NCBI GenBank assembly: GCA_020633845.1
Contig: JACKCW010000001.1
Coordinates: 248,001-312,000 of the forward strand
Length of the DNA: 64,000 nt
Direction: 5' to 3'
From: Caryophanales bacterium
GTDB lineage: Bacteria; Bacillota_I; Bacilli_A; Izemoplasmatales; UBA1188
The translations under genes and the position numbers were made by a program. A model generated the notes under the pieces. The model was not told where the DNA came from, made no database searches, and saw only the letters and a program-made list of their open reading frames with translations. This document shows positions 57,233-64,000 of the stretch, one piece after another. Position 1 is the first letter of the stretch. The number at the start of each line of letters is the position of its first letter.

Positions 57233-59680
57233 ATGAAAAAAAGAATCATCGGAGGCATTATTGTTTCTTCCATACTTCTTTTAGCCTATAGCGCTATTTT
57301 TTGGTTTGCTTTCGATCCGTCTATGAGAACATTATCTTATTCAATACCGATAATTGTTTTCGGTCTGGCTCTTATTGTTCTTCTCGGATATTTGGGTCTT
57401 TTTGACAGTTATTCCAAAGAGAACGCTAAACTTAAAAACGAAGTAGAAGTCGAAAAGCAATTTAACAAGGATATTTGTGAAAGCAATGAAACTGTGGCGA
57501 AGGAACTTCCGGTCGTCATTTTAATCTATAGCGACGAAAATATAATTACTTACGCCAACGAATATGCTAAAACCGTTTTTCAAAATAATCTTCTCGGGAA
57601 AAGAATCAGTTTTATTTCCTCTTTGCTAGATGAATTAATCACTCTCAAAAAAAGCGAATTTTATATTGATGTTTATGGGAAACACCTCAAGTGTTTAAGT
57701 AATACCACTTCAAGAACAATCTATATGTTTGATTACACTACGGAATGTTCTCTAATTCAAAAATATGAAGGTTCTATTCCTTCAATTGCCGTCCTATCTT
57801 TAGATAATTTAGAAACAGCCTTATCTGGAGTCGATCTTCAGAAAAAAACCGAAATCCTCGGAAAATATTATCTCGCCATTGATAAATGGAGAGAGAAATA
57901 TTCTATTTTTCTTCTAGCCACATCTAATGACCGTCAAATGTTTATAATAAAGAAACCAACTCTCGAAAAAGTGGAAGAGGATCAGTTCTCGATTTTAAAG
58001 GATATCGATGATATATCTCATAACCAAGGTTTAGAGATATCTCTTTCAATCGGAGTCGGCGTTGGCTCGGAAGATTACAATACTCTCGGCTATTATTCGG
58101 AACAAGCTTTAGCGTTCGCATCGGATAGAGGCGGAGACCAAGCGGTAGTATATGACGGCGAAAGTCATAAAGCCTATGGAGGAAAGACTCAGCTTTCCGA
58201 GAAAAAAACCAAAACCACGGCCAGAATCAATTCCTCAAAATTAATTGGGATGATTAAAAATTCTTCATCGGTTATCATTATGCCGCATATTGACTCGGAT
58301 GCCGATTCCCTAGGGGCCGCTCTTGGAGTTGTAGAAATTGCGGAGACTCTAGAAACACCGGCGAAAGTCCTTCTTGATTTTAAACATATTGATTCAACAG
58401 TAAACAAAATAATCGAGAATTCGAGTTTCGAATATATTAAACTTCGTCAGTCAATAATCGAAGAAGATGAACTCAAAAACTTCTTTGTCGGGAAAACGCT
58501 TCTGATTATCGTTGATCATCATGAAACAGCTTTGTCGCCAGCTAAAGATATTTATAAGATGGCTTCGGAAATCGTGATAATCGACCATCATCGTTTAACG
58601 GACAAACTTGAAGTTAACGCTGCCCTTCAGTATATCGATCATAACTCATCTTCAACGGTAGAGCTTGTGACCGAACTTATTGACTTGGCGCCGATAAATA
58701 TTAAGGTGCCGGCATATATTGCGACAATTATGCTTACCGGTATGCTAATTGATACTCATAACTTTGTTTCGCATACCAGCGAAAGAACCTTTGCGGCCGC
58801 CGCCGATTTAATGAATTTCGGTGCCGATCCGTATAAAGCCAAGATGTATTTAAGAGAGCCGGTATCAGAACAAGTTTCAAGAGCTAAACTTATTGAAAAA
58901 GCGGAAATCCTTTTAGGCAAATTCGCTATTATTATTGATGATTCCAAAACGGTTTCGAGAGAGCATTTAGCTAAAGCCGCCGAAGCTCTAGTAGATATTG
59001 AAAATATCGTTGCGGGATTCGCAATGGGCAATCTAGACAAACAAACTATCGGCGTATCCGCAAGAAGCAACGGCTCCTTTAATATTCATACGCTGATGGA
59101 AGCTATCGGAGGGGGAGGACATTTTAATGTCGGCGCCGCTCAGGTAAAAGGAAAAACTATCGAGGAAGTATATGACTATCTCGTTTCTAAATTAGACGAT
59201 ACTTTAAAAGGGGACGGAGGAACTATGAAATTAATTTTAATTGAAGACGTAAAAAAACAAGGAAAGAAAGGCGACATCGTCGATGTGACTCCGGGATACG
59301 GAAACTTCCTTCTTTCCAAGAAATTTGCCGTAGAAGCGAATGCTTCTAACATCGCGGTTCTAGATGAACAAAAAGCATCCCTCGAAAAGCATCTTCAAGA
59401 AGAGTTTGAGGTAGCTACCAAACTCAAAAGCCTTGTTGACAAACTTACTGTAAAAGTTATGGTAAAAGTTGGTGAAGGCGGCAAAATTTTCGGTTCAGTT
59501 TCCACTAAACAAGTTGCTGATGAGATGAAGAAAGAATACGGCATCGCTGTCGACAAAAGAAAACTGGTTTTGCCGGACGAAAAGATTACTTCTCTTGGTA
59601 CTTACAAGGTTATTGCCAAACTACATAAGGATGTAACCGCATCATTTAAAATTGAAATAGTCGAAGAAAAAGAGGAATAA
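57233..59680 (+). CDS. gdpP-rplI: GdpP-L9 fusion: cyclic-di-AMP phosphodiesterase plus ribosomal protein L9
   Basis: 815 residues in one frame with no internal stop. Residues 1-661 are GdpP: two membrane helices (5-26, 36-57), a PAS-like and a degenerate GGDEF region (about 75-310), then the DHH/DHHA1 phosphodiesterase (PHIDSDADSLGAALG near 351, VDHHE near 428, GGGGHFNVGAAQ near 626). Residues 665-815 are complete L9 (MKLILIEDVKKQGKKGDIVDVTPGYGNFLLSKKFA, ending with the C-terminal RNA-binding domain). In other Firmicutes gdpP and rplI are separate neighbours. A GGAGG at 59216-59220 and ATG 59225 allow L9 to be made alone. The open frame extends to 57182, but ATG 57233 has AAAGGAG. Confidence 0.9.
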   Translation: MKKRIIGGIIVSSILLLAYSAIFWFAFDPSMRTLSYSIPIIVFGLALIVLLGYLGLFDSYSKENAKLKNEVEVEKQFNKDICESNETVAKELPVVILIYSDENIITYANEYAKTVFQNNLLGKRISFISSLLDELITLKKSEFYIDVYGKHLKCLSNTTSRTIYMFDYTTECSLIQKYEGSIPSIAVLSLDNLETALSGVDLQKKTEILGKYYLAIDKWREKYSIFLLATSNDRQMFIIKKPTLEKVEEDQFSILKDIDDISHNQGLEISLSIGVGVGSEDYNTLGYYSEQALAFASDRGGDQAVVYDGESHKAYGGKTQLSEKKTKTTARINSSKLIGMIKNSSSVIIMPHIDSDADSLGAALGVVEIAETLETPAKVLLDFKHIDSTVNKIIENSSFEYIKLRQSIIEEDELKNFFVGKTLLIIVDHHETALSPAKDIYKMASEIVIIDHHRLTDKLEVNAALQYIDHNSSSTVELVTELIDLAPINIKVPAYIATIMLTGMLIDTHNFVSHTSERTFAAAADLMNFGADPYKAKMYLREPVSEQVSRAKLIEKAEILLGKFAIIIDDSKTVSREHLAKAAEALVDIENIVAGFAMGNLDKQTIGVSARSNGSFNIHTLMEAIGGGGHFNVGAAQVKGKTIEEVYDYLVSKLDDTLKGDGGTMKLILIEDVKKQGKKGDIVDVTPGYGNFLLSKKFAVEANASNIAVLDEQKASLEKHLQEEFEVATKLKSLVDKLTVKVMVKVGEGGKIFGSVSTKQVADEMKKEYGIAVDKRKLVLPDEKITSLGTYKVIAKLHKDVTASFKIEIVEEKEE
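59216..59227 (+). promoter_or_regulatory. rplI: Internal ribosome-binding site and ATG for free L9
   Basis: GGAGG (59216-59220), 4 bases, ATG (59225-59227). Translation from here yields a 151-residue L9 of normal length and start, in the same frame as gdpP. The site encodes Gly-Gly in the fusion. Confidence 0.75.
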
Positions 59681-59681
59681 A

Positions 59682-61010
59682 ATGGCAGAGACAAAAATAC
59701 TGGCGAACAGAGAAGCGGAACAATCCGTCCTCGGATCCGTTTTCTTCAGTGAAGGTTCAATAAAACTTTTAATGGATAAAATAAAAGTTGATGATTTTTA
59801 TTATTTAAGACATCAGCTTATATATCAATCGATGATTGATCTTTTTACTTCGCACTCGCCGATTGATTCTACCACCGTTATTTCCAATCTTCAGGATAAA
59901 GGCAAACTGGCCGACTGCGGCGGATCAGAATATATTCTTGATTTAGCGGAAGCCGTACCTTCTGTTTCTAACCTTGAAACTTATATAGTTCTGGTAAAAG
60001 ATAAGGCTGTGCAAAGAAAAGTTATAGCCGCTTGTAACGACATTATCAAGGAAAGCATGGAAGACATCTCCGATTCGGGAGAATTTCTTGATTCCGTCGA
60101 AAAGAAAATTTATGACGCAACGAGAGAAAGAACCGCGGGAGACCTCGTTCCGGTTTCCAAAATTCTAGATGACGCCAAAGTAAAAATCGAATTAAACGCT
60201 ATGAAAGAAGAAGGAAGCGTAATCGGTCTTAATACCGGTTTTGATGAATTAAACCGTCTAACTCTCGGCTTTCAGAATTCCGAACTGATTATTCTGGCCG
60301 CTCGTCCTTCTATGGGTAAAACGGCCCTTGCCTTAAATATTGCGACTAATGTCGCTATGTTGCCTTCTCACCCTTACGTTGCATTTTTCTCACTGGAAAT
60401 GGGACTCGAGCAACTCGCTCTTCGTCTTTTATCCTCTAAATCACTAATTAACCAAAAAGACTTAAAGACCGGGCACTTTTATGAAAGAGATGCTTGGTCA
60501 AAAATAAACTATGCGATAGGAGCTCTCAAAAACGCTAATTTGATGTTTGATGATTCCGGAGTCGTAAAAGTTCAAGATTTAAGAAGTATTTGCCGTAAAA
60601 AGAAAAGCGACGGCAAACTTGATTTTGTGGTAGTCGACTACCTTCAACTGCTTTCCTCTTCTTCAAGAACCGAAAGCCGTGTTCAGGAAGTATCGGAAAT
60701 CTCGAGAACGCTTAAAGAGATGGCGAGAGAACTAAATATTCCGGTATTAGCTCTTTCTCAGCTTTCGAGATCAGTCGAAATGCGAGCTGACAAGATGCCG
60801 ATTATGGCCGACCTTAGAGAGTCGGGCTCTATCGAACAAGATGCCGACGTCATTCTTTTTATTTATCGAGACGAATATTACAATAAAGAAACCGAAAAGA
60901 AAAATATCGCGGCTATCACCATTGCGAAAAACCGTAACGGTGTTACCGACTCCTTTGAACTTTTATTTAAACCGGAACTTACTACCTTCGAAAACTTAGC
61001 GAAAGAATAA
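59682..61010 (+). CDS. dnaB: Replicative DNA helicase DnaB (DnaC in Bacillus)
   Basis: 442 residues. An N-terminal domain (1-150: NREAEQSVLGSVFFSEGSIKLLMDKI), a linker and a RecA-type core: Walker A AARPSMGKTALALNIA, VAFFSLEMGLEQLALRLL, Walker B DFVVVDYLQLL, ALSQLSRSVE and the arginine finger near SIEQDADVILFIYRDEYY. It is the hexameric helicase at the fork. It starts 1 base after the GdpP-L9 stop. The yybT/gdpP-rplI-dnaB order is conserved in Firmicutes. Confidence 0.97.
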   Translation: MAETKILANREAEQSVLGSVFFSEGSIKLLMDKIKVDDFYYLRHQLIYQSMIDLFTSHSPIDSTTVISNLQDKGKLADCGGSEYILDLAEAVPSVSNLETYIVLVKDKAVQRKVIAACNDIIKESMEDISDSGEFLDSVEKKIYDATRERTAGDLVPVSKILDDAKVKIELNAMKEEGSVIGLNTGFDELNRLTLGFQNSELIILAARPSMGKTALALNIATNVAMLPSHPYVAFFSLEMGLEQLALRLLSSKSLINQKDLKTGHFYERDAWSKINYAIGALKNANLMFDDSGVVKVQDLRSICRKKKSDGKLDFVVVDYLQLLSSSSRTESRVQEVSEISRTLKEMARELNIPVLALSQLSRSVEMRADKMPIMADLRESGSIEQDADVILFIYRDEYYNKETEKKNIAAITIAKNRNGVTDSFELLFKPELTTFENLAKE

Positions 61011-61016
61011 TTTTAT

Positions 61017-62087
61017 ATGATTACAGACAGATTGAAACAAATAGAAAAAAGAGCAAAAGAGTTGCAAACTCTTCTCTCAGATCCGGAAGTCCAAAAAAAT
61101 ATTAAAAAAATGACGGTACTTTCTAAAGAGTTGTCTTCTTACGACAAGCTTCTTTCTCTTTACGCCAAATATAAAGAGTTAAACGATTCTTTACCGGAAC
61201 TCAAAAAGCTTTCGGAAGATAAAGACCAGGAAATAAGCGAAATGGCCACTCTCGAAATGGATGAAGCCGAAAAAGCTCTTCCGGAAATCGAAGAACAAAT
61301 GAAAATTCTTTTAATTCCGAAAGATCCTTCAGATGACAAGAATGTCGTCATGCAGATAAGAGGAGCGGCCGGCGGCGATGAAGCCAATATATTTGCGGGC
61401 GACTTATTCAGAATGTACTCCAAATATTGTGAGGCTCAAGGTTTTAAAGTTGAGGTGTCGGACGCCGAAACTTGTGAAGCCGGCGGTTTCTCACAAATAG
61501 AATTTATCGTTAACGGCTATGGCGCCTATTCTAAACTAAAATACGAATCAGGATCTCATAGAGTTCAGCGAATTCCGGTGACGGAATCTTCGGGTAGAAT
61601 TCATACATCAACCGCGACTGTCCTTGTTATACCAGAAGCCGAAGAAGTTGAATTTGAACTCAACATGGATGAAGTAAGAGTGGACATATTCCATTCTTCC
61701 GGGGCCGGAGGACAAGGCGTAAACACCACCTTTAGTGCGATTAGAGTAGCCCATATTCCGACCGGAACTGTCGTTTTATGTCAGGATGAAAGATCTCAAC
61801 ACGAAAACAAAGCCCAAGCTTTAAAGATTTTAAAAGCTCGTCTTTACGATAAGATGATGCGAGAAAAAGAAGAAAAAGAAGGGGCTGAACGTTTATCTAA
61901 AATCGGAACCGGAGACAGATCGGAAAAAATTAGAACCTATAATTATCCGCAAAATCGGGTTACCGATCACAGAATCGGTTTTACTATTCAACAGTTAGAC
62001 CGGGTTATGGAAGGAAAACTTGACCCGATTATCGACGCTCTTATTCAAGAAGAAATAAAAAGAAAACTTGAGTCAAGGGAAGACTGA
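61017..62087 (+). CDS. prfA: Peptide chain release factor 1
   Basis: 356 residues. The codon-reading tripeptide is PVT (187-189, in HRVQRIPVTESSGRIHTSTAT), the RF1 form that reads UAA and UAG. GGQ is at 231-233, but the flanking loop reads GAGGQGVNTTFSAIRVAH where most RF1 have GGQHVNTTDSAVRITH. The ribosome-binding site is weak (AAGAATAA). It lies between dnaB and prmC, whose product methylates the GGQ glutamine. Confidence 0.96.
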   Translation: MITDRLKQIEKRAKELQTLLSDPEVQKNIKKMTVLSKELSSYDKLLSLYAKYKELNDSLPELKKLSEDKDQEISEMATLEMDEAEKALPEIEEQMKILLIPKDPSDDKNVVMQIRGAAGGDEANIFAGDLFRMYSKYCEAQGFKVEVSDAETCEAGGFSQIEFIVNGYGAYSKLKYESGSHRVQRIPVTESSGRIHTSTATVLVIPEAEEVEFELNMDEVRVDIFHSSGAGGQGVNTTFSAIRVAHIPTGTVVLCQDERSQHENKAQALKILKARLYDKMMREKEEKEGAERLSKIGTGDRSEKIRTYNYPQNRVTDHRIGFTIQQLDRVMEGKLDPIIDALIQEEIKRKLESRED

Positions 62088-62089
62088 TT

Positions 62090-62932
62090 ATGACTTATAA
62101 AGAACTCCTTAAAGCCGGAGAAATAAAAGCTCAAGAAAATAAAATGGAGAAGACTGCGATTAAAAGTCTTCTTCTTTTTGCCTCAGGAAAAACTCCTACC
62201 GAACTCTATATATCACTTGAAAATGAAGCTAAAGAAGAAGAAACCGACAAATTTTTTCAAGCAGTAGAGTCTTATACTATTAATAAAAAACCGGTGGCTT
62301 ATATTATCGGCTATACTTATTTTTATGGCTACAAAATGAAAGTGACGGATCAGGTATTAATCCCGCGTTGGGAGACCGAAGAGCTGGTTTCCAATATACT
62401 TATATATTATGACGATTTATTTAAAGGCCAAACAGTTGACGCGGTGGATCTTGGAACCGGTTCCGGAGCGATTGCCATCGCTCTTAAAAAAGAAGAAGAA
62501 AAAATCAATATGATAGCCACAGACATCTCTCTTCAAGCATTAGAGGTAGCAAAAGAGAACGCTTCTTTAAATTCTGCGGATATTACTTTTTACGAAGGTT
62601 CCTGGTTAGAACCGATTAAGGATAAAAAGTTTGATATAATTGTCTCTAACCCGCCCTATCTTACTAATACCGAATTTGTTGAAGATATTGTGAAAGATAA
62701 TGAACCTCACGTGGCATTATACGGAGGAAAAGACGGCCTTGATTTTTATGAAGAAATACTTAAAGAGGCTGTCCCACTGGTGAAGGATCGCTTTTTCATC
62801 GCCTTTGAGAATTCATATAACAAAAAAAGACAACTTAACAATATCATCAAAAAATATTTCCCTGACTGTTTGATTATCAATTTGAAGGACTCGGCCAAGA
62901 GAAATCGTATGACCTTTATTATTAAGAAATAA
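62090..62932 (+). CDS. prmC: Release factor glutamine methyltransferase
   Basis: 280 residues. An N-terminal helical domain (1-80) with KPVAYIIGYTYFYGYKMKV, the SAM motif VDLGTGSGAIAIALKKE and the catalytic VSNPPYL. It methylates the Gln of GGQ in release factors. It starts 2 bases after prfA, the usual partner. A hairpin terminator follows. Confidence 0.95.
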   Translation: MTYKELLKAGEIKAQENKMEKTAIKSLLLFASGKTPTELYISLENEAKEEETDKFFQAVESYTINKKPVAYIIGYTYFYGYKMKVTDQVLIPRWETEELVSNILIYYDDLFKGQTVDAVDLGTGSGAIAIALKKEEEKINMIATDISLQALEVAKENASLNSADITFYEGSWLEPIKDKKFDIIVSNPPYLTNTEFVEDIVKDNEPHVALYGGKDGLDFYEEILKEAVPLVKDRFFIAFENSYNKKRQLNNIIKKYFPDCLIINLKDSAKRNRMTFIIKK

Positions 62933-62945
62933 AGGTCACGAAAAT

Positions 62946-62978
62946 AGCCCCAAAATATTATTGACTTTGGGGCTTTTT
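62946..62978 (+). terminator. Terminator after prmC
   Basis: AGCCCCAAA (62946-62954) pairs with TTTGGGGCT (62966-62974), then T4. Confidence 0.88.
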
Positions 62979-62991
62979 ATGTGCTTATAAT
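62961..62991 (+). promoter_or_regulatory. Promoter of topA
   Basis: TTGACT (62961-62966), 19-base spacer, TATAAT (62986-62991). The -35 lies in the loop and right arm of the prmC terminator. Confidence 0.45.
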
Positions 62992-63019
62992 AGAAAGCGA
63001 ATAAAAAGGAGGTCTGACA

Positions 63020-64000
63020 ATGAAACTAGTGATTGTAGAGTCTCCGAGCAAAACCAAAACGATAAAACAATATCTCGGAAGTGACTATGAGGTCCTTGCG
63101 TCCAAGGGTCACATCAGAGATATTCAAAATACCGGCAAGGACAATCTCGGGCTTGATTTCAATAATAATTTAAAGCCGATATACACCATTCTTCCCGGGC
63201 AGTACCAAACTATTAAAACCTTAAAAAACGCTTCGGAAGAGGCGGAAGATATTTATCTTGCGACTGACCCGGATAGAGAAGGCGAAGCCATTTCCTGGCA
63301 TTTAAAAGAAGTACTTGGATTAAATGGGAAAAACGTCCACCGAATTGAATTTAACGAAATAACCAAACCGGCGATTTTAGCCGCCATTTCATCTCCTCGC
63401 GATATTGACATGCCTCTCGTTTCCAGCCAGGAAACAAGAAAGATTATTGATAGAATTATCGGTTTTAAACTTTCCACTCTCTTAAAACGCTCAATAGCTT
63501 CGGAAAGTGCAGGAAGAGTTCAAAGCGTCGCTTTAAAAATAATTACCGATAAAGAAGAAGAAATAAACGCTTTTGTGGCGAAAAAATATTGTGAAATTGA
63601 AGCGGAAACTGAAGATTTTATCGCCAAACTTAAAGAACCCGAAAAGAATAAAATCTATTCGATTGAGGATAGAAGTGAAGCGGAAAAGATTTTTAAAGAA
63701 CTGAAGGACACACTTACTCTTTCATCTTTGAATGAAAATACCAGAAGCGATAAACCGCAGCCGCCTTTTACTACATCTACTTTGATTCAGGCGGCATCAA
63801 ACCGGTTTTCTTTATCAAGCGCTAAAACGATGTCGATAGCCCAAGGACTTTACGAGGGGACGGAAATTGCCTCCAAGCATATTGCGCTTATTACTTATAT
63901 GAGAACTGACTCTACAAGAATATCGGATGTTTTCAAATCTCAACTTTCTTCGTTTATCGTATCTAAATACGGAAAAGAATATTTAGGTTACACTCATATG
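63020..64000 (+). CDS. topA: DNA topoisomerase I, N-terminal part (cut by window end)
   Basis: 327 codons are visible and the frame stays open at the end. The Toprim domain is clear: KLVIVESPSKTKTIKQYLG, VLASKGHIRDI and the metal-binding YLATDPDREGEAISWHL. The RVQSVAL segment of domain IV and the catalytic tyrosine in ITYMRTDSTRIS (about residue 293) follow. It relaxes negative supercoils. AAAGGAGG precedes the ATG by 7 bases. The C-terminal zinc-binding part lies beyond the window. Confidence 0.97.
   Translation, partial: MKLVIVESPSKTKTIKQYLGSDYEVLASKGHIRDIQNTGKDNLGLDFNNNLKPIYTILPGQYQTIKTLKNASEEAEDIYLATDPDREGEAISWHLKEVLGLNGKNVHRIEFNEITKPAILAAISSPRDIDMPLVSSQETRKIIDRIIGFKLSTLLKRSIASESAGRVQSVALKIITDKEEEINAFVAKKYCEIEAETEDFIAKLKEPEKNKIYSIEDRSEAEKIFKELKDTLTLSSLNENTRSDKPQPPFTTSTLIQAASNRFSLSSAKTMSIAQGLYEGTEIASKHIALITYMRTDSTRISDVFKSQLSSFIVSKYGKEYLGYTHM

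Noticed and set aside
59205..59225. Sequencing frameshift as the cause of the GdpP-L9 fusion
   Set aside because: Both halves share one frame without any shift. What is missing is an intervening stop codon, so a single base error would not restore a normal gene border unless it were a substitution to a stop.

Overview
This is a chromosomal core region of a low-to-moderate GC member of the Bacilli or a neighbouring lineage (Erysipelotrichia, Acholeplasma or RF39-like). The evidence is Firmicutes-type gene order (rimP-nusA-ylxR-ylxQ-infB-rbfA; rimM-trmD-rplS; rpoB-rpoC-rpsL-rpsG-fusA-tuf; rpsF-ssb-rpsR; gdpP-rplI-dnaB; prfA-prmC). It also includes RNase J, a CIRCE heat-shock operator, a lipoteichoic-acid-synthase-type enzyme and a ComK-like protein. 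UGA is used as a stop codon (for example in the PfkB-family kinase, YchF and prfA genes), so this is not a code-4 mycoplasma. I saw no insertion sequences, prophage or CRISPR array. The ends cut an ABC transporter gene (left) and topA (right). Layout, left to right: (1) 1-8.0 kb: a heterodimeric ABC exporter pair, an XRE regulator with a C-terminal repeat domain, tRNA-Leu(CAG) directly followed by a PlsC-like acyltransferase, a CBS-domain protein, rubredoxin, a DUF2804 protein and an LtaS-like sulfatase-fold enzyme. (2) 8.0-17.5 kb: the nusA-infB operon, uvrC, a DnaQ-fold exonuclease, RNase J (reverse strand), a small membrane protein and dUTPase. (3) 17.5-24.7 kb: nitroreductase, a two-component system, a lipoprotein, an RlmD-like rRNA methyltransferase, GNAT, rimM, trmD and rplS. 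(4) 24.7-32.9 kb: CIRCE-controlled hsp20, a P-loop kinase with a PucR-like regulator, an orphan MsmK/UgpC-type ABC ATPase, a ComK-like gene, pgk, a cupin-type regulator, tpiA and a large flavin/Fe-S oxidoreductase. (5) 32.9-39.5 kb: thiN, a TPP riboswitch with thiT, a diiron flavoprotein, rpsD, thiI and pepF. (6) 39.5-52.8 kb: a 475-bp gene-free stretch with a diverged 119-bp tandem repeat, then rplM-rpsI, rpoB-rpoC and rpsL-rpsG-fusA-tuf. (7) 52.8-64.0 kb: a PfkB-family kinase, tatD, ychF, pncC, rpsF-ssb-rpsR, a GdpP-L9 fusion, dnaB, prfA, prmC and topA. Most of the window makes and controls the gene-expression machinery: RNA polymerase, ribosomal proteins, translation factors, rRNA/tRNA modification and RNA decay. 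Ribosomal-protein and rpoB genes have structured leaders and promoters close to the sigma-A consensus. Rubredoxin and the diiron flavoprotein suggest oxygen or NO detoxification in an anaerobe. Thiamine appears to be salvaged (ThiT plus ThiN, TPP riboswitch); no thiamine biosynthesis genes are visible here. The most unusual observations are the in-frame GdpP-L9 fusion that keeps an internal L9 ribosome-binding site, the tandem hairpin repeat before rplM, the repeat-bearing XRE regulator, the ComK-like gene sitting directly behind a terminator, and an alanine at the rifampicin-pocket position equivalent to E. coli RpoB Asp516.
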